Shown: one piece after another, positions 9,101 to 16,800 of the stretch | How positions within the stretch are numbered: position 1 is the first letter of the stretch | Layout of the letters: the number at the start of each line of letters is the position of its first letter | Source of the DNA: Kribbella sandramycini | GTDB taxonomy: Bacteria > Actinomycetota > Actinomycetes > Propionibacteriales > Kribbellaceae | Direction: 5' to 3' | Length of the DNA stretch: 64,000 nucleotides | Assembly (NCBI RefSeq): GCF_013131805.1 | Contig: NZ_JABJRC010000006.1 | Span: 434,001 to 498,000 of the forward strand | Notes under the pieces: generated by a model | The model's database searches: none | Told to the model about the DNA's origin: nothing | Seen by the model: the letters and a program-made list of their open reading frames with translations, nothing else | Made by a program: the position numbers and the translations under genes

Positions 9101-10114
9101 CCAGACCCGGCTGCCGTCCAGACCGCACCCGGCGTTGTGCCAGGTGTACAGGCGGCCGTTCACCGAGATGGCGCGGTCGACGTCGAGGTCGCCGTCGACG
9201 TCCATGAACCGGGTCTGCGCGCCGTCGGCGGCGAAGACGATCTGGCCGAGCGGGGTCCAGCCGCCGCCGGGCTCGGGCTCGCCGACCGGCTCGCGGCAGA
9301 CGCCCGTGGCGGACGCCGAGTTCCGCAGGTAGCTGGGCAGGTAGCGCTCGAGGGCGTCGAGCATGCTCGCCAGCGTGTCACCGGCGGTGGTGCCGCCGAA
9401 GAACGCCTCGACCGTCCGGACGAAGCGGACCAGGGACGCGCTCGTCGCCTTGTACCAGGCCAGCGCCTCGGCGGTGCCGGCGAACGCGATCAGGAACCCG
9501 GTCAGACCGGCCGCGATCGACTTGGCCATCGTCTTGGCCCACTCGTCGGCGTTACCGAGCTCGCCGTTGGCCCATTGGGTCAGGGCGCCGTTGACGAACT
9601 CGCCGATGAAGCCGCCGAGCCCGGCGCACAGCGGCACGCCGCCGCCGTAGGTCAGGCACAGCGCGGTGGCGCCGGCGCCGACCAGCATCGCTCCGGAGAC
9701 GATCAGCGCGCCCTGCCACCAGGACTCGTCGACGACGACTCCCGGATCCTTGATGACGATGACCGCGACCGTGCCCTCGACCCGCAGCTCGGCGTCGAAC
9801 TCGACGAAACGCAGCTTGGGCATGACGTCGTGCAGCTGGCCCTTGGTCCGCTCGTCCACGACCTGGCTGAGCTTCTTGCCGCTGGCGCGGATCTCGTCGA
9901 ACTGCTGGACGTAGTGCGCGGCCAGCGCCGGGTCCTGGAAGTCGTGGCGGACGGTGTGGTCCTGGCCGGCGGCTGGGACGAACACGGCGTCCGGCGCGGC
10001 CGTGGCGGGCTGGATGCCGGTGCTGGAGACCAGCACGGCGATCGCCGTCACGATGGCGATCAGAAAGGCCGGCGGTTTGCGCCGGCGCAAGGTTCGGGAG
10101 CGTGGTGAGCCCAT
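6173..10114 (-). CDS. Secreted multidomain GH18 chitinase with FG-GAP repeats and chitin-binding domain
   Basis: This 1313-residue protein hydrolyses chitin. Start ATG 10114 is preferred over 10144 because an AAGGAC ribosome site lies just upstream. Order of parts: signal peptide ending TATAAP; an N-terminal region with unusual hydrophobic stretches at about 125-250; FG-GAP-like calcium-loop repeats at about 330-560 (FGDLDGDGKDDLV, FADLDGDKDDDLI, FGDLDADKVSDFL); a GH18 domain whose FDGLDIDFEYP motif supplies catalytic Glu769; a beta-rich domain; and a C-terminal CBM5/12 chitin-binding module (NWDATKIYDPATQP, ending KAKWQTQNSAPG). Two CebR-type operators precede it. It appears monocistronic. 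Confidence 0.92.
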   Translation of the reverse strand: MGSPRSRTLRRRKPPAFLIAIVTAIAVLVSSTGIQPATAAPDAVFVPAAGQDHTVRHDFQDPALAAHYVQQFDEIRASGKKLSQVVDERTKGQLHDVMPKLRFVEFDAELRVEGTVAVIVIKDPGVVVDESWWQGALIVSGAMLVGAGATALCLTYGGGVPLCAGLGGFIGEFVNGALTQWANGELGNADEWAKTMAKSIAAGLTGFLIAFAGTAEALAWYKATSASLVRFVRTVEAFFGGTTAGDTLASMLDALERYLPSYLRNSASATGVCREPVGEPEPGGGWTPLGQIVFAADGAQTRFMDVDGDLDVDRAISVNGRLYTWHNAGCGLDGSRVWIPRGNTAPGGVSNVAYFGDLDGDGKDDLVNFLTAAESPTGFAAMRVWRNESSGSTVRWANPVIVANDLSYVGIPVFADLDGDKDDDLIIPDRMGFVIAWENRKSAGLPKPGDWRRITGFTHPAEGRVGTVSYPDINGDLRADVVVVKYMTGDVEAWQNLGTGWEEAKSSKAAAADPWKSLGVIRSGNAFGGTVGDFGDLDADKVSDFLLFNSTSKGVDGWLLPSEVAAGANGGVGDPMEAHPGGDDGGARPTPSGDCRPDGLATTPGVATPYCKVYQGDGREWLGQGRDRRVVAYFNGARTGADGTPHYLVKNIPWSKVTHINYAFATVANNRMSVDAAATQMEWPGKFGAEMDPGLPYKGHFNLLTKYKRLHPRVKTLISVGGWAGSGGFYAMTTNADGSVNQAGIDTFSASAVEFLRTYGFDGLDIDFEYPTVLDDTGNPSDWATANPRRKGLPTSYTALMKTLRDALNRASVADNKYYLLTSASSASGYLVRGMANQTALDYQDFTNLMSYDYHGTWNDVVGPNAALFDDGKDPELAEQYATPEYGGIGYFNTNWAMKYMRGALQAGRVNLGVPYYTRGWKNVTGGTNGLWGKSAKPDGCEPGTGIKRPCGDGAVGIDNIWHDNTSNGGELGSGTNPLWHTKNLEKNILPRYAPNVGLDPAKPEDKLTGTYTRHWDNVTKTSWLWNNDKKVFLSTEDEQGIDAITDLVKSTGAGGVMMWELGGDFACPAVVDAQRSCGMGYTLTTRLNDKLNGAGAYNNSLRAGSTGAAPTATANISVDMVNYPTATANLWPLQPTVRITNNTGRTLGGGKDTKLSFDIPASTSPLVKDVNWQTGDQGGQWKLTAGSTFHRISTTLDYCQIIPAGKSLDLPIIYFLPITGPVNTSLSIGSASYAPITDNLKGLPGATPPAGGCSAGNWDATKIYDPATQPVEQVTVKYNNKIWKAKWQTQNSAPGTGPDPDHEPWKLIGNAS

Positions 10115-10150
10115 GCGAAGTCCTTCTGTAGGGGCGGAGAGCACTGCGTT

Positions 10151-10186
10151 TGGGAGCGCTTCCAGTTAAGTATGGGAGCGCTCCCA
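10151..10186. promoter_or_regulatory. Two CebR-type operator boxes upstream of the chitinase gene
   Basis: TGGGAGCGCTTCCA (10151-10164, one mismatch) and TGGGAGCGCTCCCA (10173-10186, perfect palindrome) lie 37-72 bp upstream of the chitinase start. The perfect box is identical to the published Streptomyces CebR operator, which controls cellobiose and cello-oligosaccharide uptake. The centres are 22 bp apart, about two helical turns, so two repressor dimers could sit on one face of the DNA. Confidence 0.8.
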
Positions 10187-10276
10187 CGGCACCGTACAGA
10201 AAGCTGCTGCGGAAGGCATCGAGAGCAAGCGCTATCCGTGATCGAGTTAACACGGACGGCGACGTTTGAGCGTTCG

Positions 10277-10316
10277 AAAGTCTCGGACCCCCGGGGCGGC
10301 GGGGGTCCGAGACTTT
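10277..10316. terminator. Terminator of the CHAP-like gene
   Basis: A perfect 16-bp stem (10277-10292 with 10301-10316, starting AAAGTCTCGGACCCCC) encloses an 8-nt loop. It lies 9 bp beyond the stop of the minus-strand gene at 10326. It also insulates that gene from the chitinase promoter region. Confidence 0.85.
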
Positions 10317-10325
10317 GCGACGGGC

Positions 10326-11021
10326 TCAGAAGTTCGGCCAGGCCCAGCCGAGGTAGTTCGAGAAGTAGGGCAGTTTCGCCAGGCCGATCTTGCCGCCGAC
10401 GCTGGTGGCCCAGAAGTAGCCGTCGCCGCGGGCGACGCCGACGTGGCCGTAGGGGGCAGCAAGATCCCAGAAGACCAGGGCGCCCTTCGGCGGGTTCAGG
10501 TCGCCGCGGTGCGCGACGCCGCGAGCGACGGCGTCGTTCCAGTCCGCTTTGGCCGACGGCCAGACGCCGGTCTTGCCGTACGAGTTCTCCGCGGCCATCT
10601 CGCAGTACCCCTGGAACGCGGTCGAGCCGTTGCGGGCGGCGTACCAGGCGATGGCCTTGTCAGCCCGCGGGTTGCTGGTGCACAGCGGCGCTACGAGCCC
10701 AGTACTGCCGGTGTTGACGTAGGCGTCGGAGATGAAGCCCTTACCGGGGATGTGGTCCCAGATCAGGCTGCGGCCGAACTTGCCGGTCACCGGCTCGCCG
10801 TAGATCTGGCAGTCGATCTGAACCGTTCCGTTGGGCTGGGTGCCGACTGAACCGAAGCTGGTCGCGTTACCGGACCGAATGGTCACACCGGCGCCGCTGT
10901 CGGTCACAACGGTGCCAGTGGCGGCGTGGGCGGGCAGTACGCCGGTACCGAGGACGGCGCCGGCGGTGAGCAGGGACAGGGCGGACAGGCGGGCGGTGAT
11001 GCGCAGGAGGGCGGTACGCAT
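10326..11021 (-). CDS. Secreted CHAP/NlpC-like putative cell-wall hydrolase with SH3-like domain
   Basis: This 231-residue protein starts with a Sec signal peptide ending PAHAA. Residues about 35-105 look like a bacterial SH3 domain (VTIRSGNATSFGSVGTQPNG). The rest resembles a papain-like CHAP or NlpC/P60 fold, with a candidate catalytic Cys in FQGYCEMAAENSYG and a His in YGHVGVARGDG, preceded by GALVFWD. Such proteins cleave peptidoglycan cross-links or amide bonds, but some members are inactive. The gene is divergent from the XRE regulator at 11113 and ends at a strong terminator. The family assignment is by motif only. Confidence 0.7.
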   Translation of the reverse strand: MRTALLRITARLSALSLLTAGAVLGTGVLPAHAATGTVVTDSGAGVTIRSGNATSFGSVGTQPNGTVQIDCQIYGEPVTGKFGRSLIWDHIPGKGFISDAYVNTGSTGLVAPLCTSNPRADKAIAWYAARNGSTAFQGYCEMAAENSYGKTGVWPSAKADWNDAVARGVAHRGDLNPPKGALVFWDLAAPYGHVGVARGDGYFWATSVGGKIGLAKLPYFSNYLGWAWPNF

Positions 11022-11112
11022 GAGAATGTCCTTTCCGGAAGGCGCTGACTTTCAGACAATCAGAGCGTTACGGTGTTGTCGCAGTGGGCAACAGACGACT
11101 GGGGAGTGCGCA

Positions 11113-11796
11113 GTGAGGCCAGCGCAGGCTCGCTTTGTGATCGGCTGCCGGATGCGTGAGCTCCGGGAGGCTGCTGGAGTGCCGTTGTCCCGGGCAGCCA
11201 CCCTGTCCGGTTGGGACAAGGGGCACCTGTCGCGCGTGGAGCGCGGCCATACCAAGCCCAGCCGCGAGCTGATCGAGTGGTACGACGGCTCGTTCGGCGC
11301 GGGCCAGGCGCTGGTCAACCAGCTGATGGAGCTGGACGCCGCCGTCCGGGCCGGCCGGGACACGTCCCAGCGGGACTTGCGGCGGGCCGTTGTGCCGACG
11401 TCCCTCGGCGGATCGGTCCCGACCGACCATCACCCGGAGGACCGGGCCGAGCTGGTGGGGGAGACCGTTCCGGACGGGACACGGGTCAGCCGGGAGCAGT
11501 CCTTCGAGAAGAGCTGGGAGATCCGCAACAGCGGTGAGCGGCCGTGGCGGGACCGCTGGCTGACCCGGCAGGGCGCCGCCGGTACGCCGGGGTGGTTGCG
11601 TTCGCCGGTCCGGGAGCGGGTGCCGGATGCGGAGCCGGGTGACGTGGTGACGGTCACGATGGCGCTGCAGGCTCCGTCCCAGGTCGGGGCGTCGACGGCG
11701 TACTTCAAAATCACCGACGACGCGGGCCGTTTGTACTACCCCGGGCTGGAATCACCGCCGGTCTACTGCACGATTTTCACCGTTTACGAGCTTTAG
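11113..11796 (+). CDS. XRE-family DNA-binding protein with C-terminal NBR1-type Ig (FW) domain
   Basis: Start GTG 11113 has GGGGAG six bases upstream and gives 227 residues. An XRE helix-turn-helix occupies about residues 8-65 (MRELREAAGVPLSRAATLSG, then KGHLSRVERG). After a linker, residues about 120-225 match the four-tryptophan domain of eukaryotic NBR1: DGTRVS, SFEKSWEIRNSGERPWRDRW, PGDVVTVTMALQAP, then a GRLYYPG close. In actinobacteria this pairing is known only as an annotated architecture of unclear role. The gene is divergent from a secreted cell-wall hydrolase, which may be its target. Confidence 0.75.
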   Translation: MRPAQARFVIGCRMRELREAAGVPLSRAATLSGWDKGHLSRVERGHTKPSRELIEWYDGSFGAGQALVNQLMELDAAVRAGRDTSQRDLRRAVVPTSLGGSVPTDHHPEDRAELVGETVPDGTRVSREQSFEKSWEIRNSGERPWRDRWLTRQGAAGTPGWLRSPVRERVPDAEPGDVVTVTMALQAPSQVGASTAYFKITDDAGRLYYPGLESPPVYCTIFTVYEL

Positions 11797-11895
11797 GGAA
11801 TGCCCTTGTCGTAGCTGTAGTACCTGGTCATCCGGCGCGGATCCGGCATACGTTGCAGTTTTCCTGCAACCCCGCCCGGATCCAGGAGTATCAGC

Positions 11896-13758
11896 GTGAG
11901 AAGACTTCGCAGTACGGCCGTCGTGCTGGCGGCGGCCCTCGTCGTGCCGATGGTGACCGCCGGTACAGCCGCGGCCCGCCCGGCCCGTGGGCCGGTCGAC
12001 CCGAAGACGCCGTCCATCCCGCAGCGCTACCTGGACCAGCAGATCAGCTGGGCCCCGTGCGCGTTCGATGCCGCGATCAAGGCGTCGTACCCGCAGGCGC
12101 CGACCACCAACTGCGCCAAGGTGAAGGTCCCGATGGACTGGGCCAACCCGAACGCGCACCCCGACGTCGAGGTCGCGATCGCCTACAGCAAGGCGACCGG
12201 CACGTCGAAGGGCCTGATGACCACCAACCCAGGTGGGCCGGGCGGCGCAGGCCTGCGGCTGTCGGCCGCGCTCGGCACCGAGAAGCCCCAGCTGTTCAGC
12301 GACTTCGACCTGCTCGGCTTCGACCCGCGGGGGTTCGGAGCCAGTACGCCGCTGCGCTGCGTCACCACCGCCGAGAAGCTGAACGCGCTGCCGACGACGC
12401 CGGACTACAAGGAGCGCACGGCGCAGACCCACAAGGTCGAGGTCGCCGAGGCCAAGCTGTACGCCGAGGCCTGCGCGGCCGAGGAGTTCGGCCAGTTCGT
12501 CAGCAGCCAGCAGACCGTTTATGACATGGAGTTCCTGCGGGCGCTGTTCAAGGCCCGCCAGCTGAACTTCATCGGCTACAGCTACGGCACCTGGCTCGGC
12601 GGCTGGTACGCCGACGCCTACCCGCAGCGGGTCGGCCGGTTCGTGATCGACTCGAACATGGACTGGACCCACACCCAGTGGGAGAACGTGAACTTCGACC
12701 CGTTCTCCGGCCAGCGCCGCCGCGACACCCAGTTCTTCCCGTGGATCGGCCGGCACGCCGACCAGATCCAGGGGCTCGGCGCGACCCCGGCCCAGGTGAA
12801 GGCGAAGTACAACCAGATCCGCGCCGGTGTGATCAAGCTGGTCAAGGCGAACCGGTCCGACGTCCAGGGCGTTGATCTGGACGGCAAGATCTACAGCGTC
12901 ATCTACGGCAACGTCCGCTTCATCCGCGGCACGATGGACGTCCTGGTGCACGACGAGTTCGTGAAGGACCCGCCCGCCTCGAAGAAGATCGAGGCCAAGC
13001 ACATCGACCGCGCCTGGGCCCGCCTCGCGCCGGAGCTGCAGGCCTTCGACACCATCGCCGCCATCCGCGCCCGCTACAACGTGACCGTCGCCGCAACCGC
13101 CGTCGAGACCATGGCCGCCAGCTCGGACTCGGTCCGCACCCTGCTCGCCGACGCCCGCGCCGACGCCCGCACGATGGCCGCCGGCGAGCCGCTCCTGCTA
13201 CCCCCGGTCGGCACCACGGTCCGCTGTAACGACACCGCCTGGAACAAGGACCCGCGGTTCTACCTCAAGGAAGCCGACAAGATGGCCAAGAAGTACGACT
13301 TCTTCGGCTACATGAACGGCGTCCCCATGTGCGCCTTCTGGCCCTACAAACCCCAGGACCGCAAACTCGACCTGACCGGCTCCCCCCGCCTCCTGATGGT
13401 CCAGGGCGAACTCGACCCCGCCACGGCGTACGAAGGCGCCCTCCGCACCCACCGCGACACCTCCAAGGCCACCCGCTTCGTCGCCATCGACGACGAAGGC
13501 CAGCACGGCCAGTACGTCGGCTCCGCCTCGGCCTGCGCCGAAGCCATCGGCGACACCTTCGTCTTCACCGGCGAACTCCCCGCCCGCAACAAGATCTGCG
13601 GCACCACCCCCCTCCCCGCCGAACTCACCGTCTACCCCGTCAACGGCCCCCTCGACGGCAACGCCGTCCACCTCCCCAAATCCCGCTCCACCCCCCAGAA
13701 AGTCACCCCCTTCCTCCAGCAAGTCCTCGACACCGTAGCCGCCGGCACCCTCCGCTGA
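11896..13758 (+). CDS. Secreted alpha/beta hydrolase, tripeptidyl-aminopeptidase-like (S33 type)
   Basis: This 620-residue secreted enzyme starts at GTG 11896 with AGGAG upstream and a signal peptide ending GTAAARP. The fold resembles Streptomyces tripeptidyl aminopeptidases: the oxyanion segment TNPGGPGGAG, the nucleophile elbow GYSYGTWLGG (Ser229), the acid in GELDPATAYEG (Asp507) and the base in DEGQHGQY (His537). It therefore has a full triad and probably cleaves short peptides from N-termini, or esters, outside the cell. The last 400 bp become strongly C-rich at wobble positions. It stands alone between a hairpin downstream and the XRE gene upstream. Confidence 0.88.
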   Translation: MRRLRSTAVVLAAALVVPMVTAGTAAARPARGPVDPKTPSIPQRYLDQQISWAPCAFDAAIKASYPQAPTTNCAKVKVPMDWANPNAHPDVEVAIAYSKATGTSKGLMTTNPGGPGGAGLRLSAALGTEKPQLFSDFDLLGFDPRGFGASTPLRCVTTAEKLNALPTTPDYKERTAQTHKVEVAEAKLYAEACAAEEFGQFVSSQQTVYDMEFLRALFKARQLNFIGYSYGTWLGGWYADAYPQRVGRFVIDSNMDWTHTQWENVNFDPFSGQRRRDTQFFPWIGRHADQIQGLGATPAQVKAKYNQIRAGVIKLVKANRSDVQGVDLDGKIYSVIYGNVRFIRGTMDVLVHDEFVKDPPASKKIEAKHIDRAWARLAPELQAFDTIAAIRARYNVTVAATAVETMAASSDSVRTLLADARADARTMAAGEPLLLPPVGTTVRCNDTAWNKDPRFYLKEADKMAKKYDFFGYMNGVPMCAFWPYKPQDRKLDLTGSPRLLMVQGELDPATAYEGALRTHRDTSKATRFVAIDDEGQHGQYVGSASACAEAIGDTFVFTGELPARNKICGTTPLPAELTVYPVNGPLDGNAVHLPKSRSTPQKVTPFLQQVLDTVAAGTLR

Positions 13759-13789
13759 CCCCATTGCAACAACCTGCAAAACCCTCCTT

Positions 13790-13839
13790 CCCTGTACTCA
13801 CCCCCTGCTAGGCTCCCGCCGCTCGGGGTGAGCACAGGG
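13790..13839. terminator. Stem-loop between the aminopeptidase-like gene and the large secreted protein
   Basis: A 15-bp stem with one mismatch pairs CCCTGTACTCACCCC (13790-13804) with GGGGTGAGCACAGGG (13825-13839). It probably ends the upstream gene. The right arm runs into the AGGGGAGGA ribosome site of the next gene at 13836-13844, so it could also limit that gene's translation. Confidence 0.55.
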
Positions 13840-13852
13840 GAGGACCTTTTCC

Positions 13853-16800
13853 ATGAACAAGCACGGCCGCCGCACGCGCCGATCCATCATCACCAGGCTG
13901 ATCGCACCGGCGCTCACAGCCCTGCTGACCCTCACATTGCTCCCCACCACCCCAGCAACTGCGGCCCCAACCCCGCCACCCAGCACCGAGACGGCGCGCC
14001 CCGAGTCCAATCCCTCGGTGCGGGCCAGGGCCGCGAAGCCCTCGGCCAAGGTCGTTTTCGACGGCCCTTGTGAAGGCACGCTGCTCCTGGACAAGCCGGC
14101 GTCATGTGCCGCGCTCGACTCCGACCAGTCGCACACCTACACGCTGACGACGTCGCGACCTGACGAAGCCGTCCTCATCAAGTACTACGTTCCGGACAGC
14201 CCGAGCTTCACCGCGTCTCTGACCGGTTCAGGCGTCACCTGTGACTTCGCGGGCGCCACCCGGTGTGTGCTGCCCGAGATCGGCGCCTACACGGTCACCG
14301 TCACCAACTCGAGTCCCTACTCGACCAGCTATGCGTTGTCCGCGACCTCGATTCGGAACGGGCCGTGTACGACGTTGTCAGCAGCCGACCTTTCGCCGGC
14401 AGCGCCTCCGCGCCCAACCGAACAGCCCGCTGAGCGCGTCGCGAACTGCTTCGAGATTCCGGGGGCCGCGGACGATGTGATCCGCTTCGGTCAAGAGCTC
14501 AAATACGTGCTGGTGTTCGACTCCGTGGGAGCGGAGGTTTGTCAGGGTTGGTCATCGACTCTGTGCACACTCACGGGCAGCGGACCCTATCGGCTGTTCA
14601 CCGTAGGCCGGGATGCCTGGGACCGTCCGGACTTCCGATTTGGGGTGGCTCGGATGAGCAACCCGGACGGGTGCCTTTCGCTCGCGATAGCGCCGTTCGG
14701 TGACCCCCACGGCGCCATCGCGTCGGGTCCGCTGGCAGGTGGTGCGACCGACTGCCGCTCGATCACGGTCGCTGCAGGTCGGTACTCCGTCCGTGAAGGA
14801 GGCCACAACCAGGCGGGGTGGCAGGTCTACACCCGTGCCGGAGAGCCTGTCGGCTGCGGCAGCGACGACTGCGAGTTGCCGGCAGGTGCTTACACACTGC
14901 TGGTCGAGAACAGTCCTGAAGCGGAGAAGGACGGTACCTTCAATCTGGCGGTCACCGACCTGAGTTCGACCGAGGGATGTGCACCCCAGATCAACACCCG
15001 ATGGGACACGCCCGCACCGCTCCGGACGCAGTCCGCCCCGATCCAGCTCGACTGCCAGCCGATCGACGGCAAGGCCGGCGAGCGGCTTCTTACAGAGATC
15101 CGAGGAGTGGACGGCGCACCTGGTGAGGGCGACAGTTGGATCGTTGACCCGACCGGTGCCGAAGCCTGCACCGAGGACTCCCGCCACGACGGATGCGTAC
15201 TGCAGGGCGACGGACCGTTCCGCGTGTTGTCGACCCGAGATCACCCGGATCCGGGCAGTTATGTACTGGACCTCGGTCGGCTGTCAGATCCCGTCGGATG
15301 TGAACCGGCCGTCCTGAGCACATTCGGTACGCCGGGCGCAGCCGCCGCGAGCAGCCGGTGCCGGGAACTCACGGTGACCACAGCGACGACGTACACGATC
15401 GACTCGCGCACGCTGGCAGACCAGAGTGTCGGTCGTGGCGCATATGGCATCGATGGTCTTGAGAGATGCGCGGATATGCGGCGCTGCCGGCTGGAGCCCG
15501 GCAAGTACACGGTGATTGCTCCGGTGGGGCGGCGCGTGGCACTCTTTACAACGACCGCGACGGCCGGCTGCGAAGTACAGCCCGCAGACACCCTGGCCGC
15601 GCGCAATGGCAACTTGGCGTCAGAAACGCAGTACGACTGCTTGCAGCTGCAGGCGCCGGCCGGGGCGAGGATCGCGTTGACCGAGCCAGTCGGGAGCGCA
15701 GTGACCGACGGATACGTCGTCGACTCCACCGGGCGCGACCAGTGTGGCTGGAACTCACGGACTTACGAGCACGTCGTCATCTGTGAGCTCACAGGAACGG
15801 CGCCGTTCCGGGTCGTGGTTCATCAGCGGCTCGATGAACCGGATGGCTCGCAGTACCACCTGACTGTGACCCGGCTCGACCAAGCGACGGGATGCCCGGC
15901 CTTTCCCCAGAGCGACTTTGCTGCGCCCGGTGGGGTGACTGTCGCACTGCGCCCGGAGCGGTTCGTCGCTTGCCTCGCGATCCCCGCCGACGGTCACGCG
16001 GCGAAGGAGACGTTGGAGCATGTCCGGACGGGATCGATCGGTTCGGCCACGACGCTCGCCGTGACGGCAGACTCCGACCAAACCTGCGTGGGCCGTGAAG
16101 GCATGGCCTGGTTCGAATTCTGCGACTACGAAACAGGGAAAGCAGTCACGATCTTCGTCATCGGATCGGCCGACACAGCTAGCCACCGCATCTCGCGGCG
16201 GGACATGACGTCGACCGCTCGGGGCTGCACGGCCGTGACGGCGACAGCCGTCGGCGGAATCTCGGGATCGGGCACCGTGCCGGACGCCTCGGTCATCAGA
16301 TGCTTCAAGATCACCGGAGCCACGAGCGACCGTTTCTCCATCAATGCGCGCGATGCCAAGGGGAGCATCGTGGCCTCGGTCTTCGCGCCGAACGGTGACT
16401 ATGTGTGCAAGACCTATTCCGAGACACGCTGTCTGGCGACGGGATCGACGGGTTACCAGGTGATGGTGTTCAACGATCCTGGCACCGGTACGGCTGGGGC
16501 CTTCACCCTGGAGGCCTACCGAATCGGTGGCGCTGCCGGGCCCGCGCCCGACTGTACGAAGCTGGATTCGGCGTACGGGTTCGGGCCGTTGACCGGCGAG
16601 CTGACGAACAGCAAGCGCACCGTGTGCGTAGCCTTTCCGATGAAGCAGGACAAGAAGTTGGTTGGCCAGGCGCGCAACCAGGTCCCCAACAGCCTGTTGC
16701 CGATCTTTACGCCGTACGGCACGGATTCGAACGACAACTGCACGTCGTATGCAGGCGAGGACGGGAGATTCGACTGCGAAGGCTCCCGCACGGACTTTTG

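Noticed and set aside
6206-10108. A very long open frame on the plus strand opposite the chitinase gene (about 1300 codons)
   Set aside because: It mirrors the chitinase codon structure, has Arg/Val/Gly-rich low-complexity composition and no family motif. GC-rich third positions create such antisense frames.
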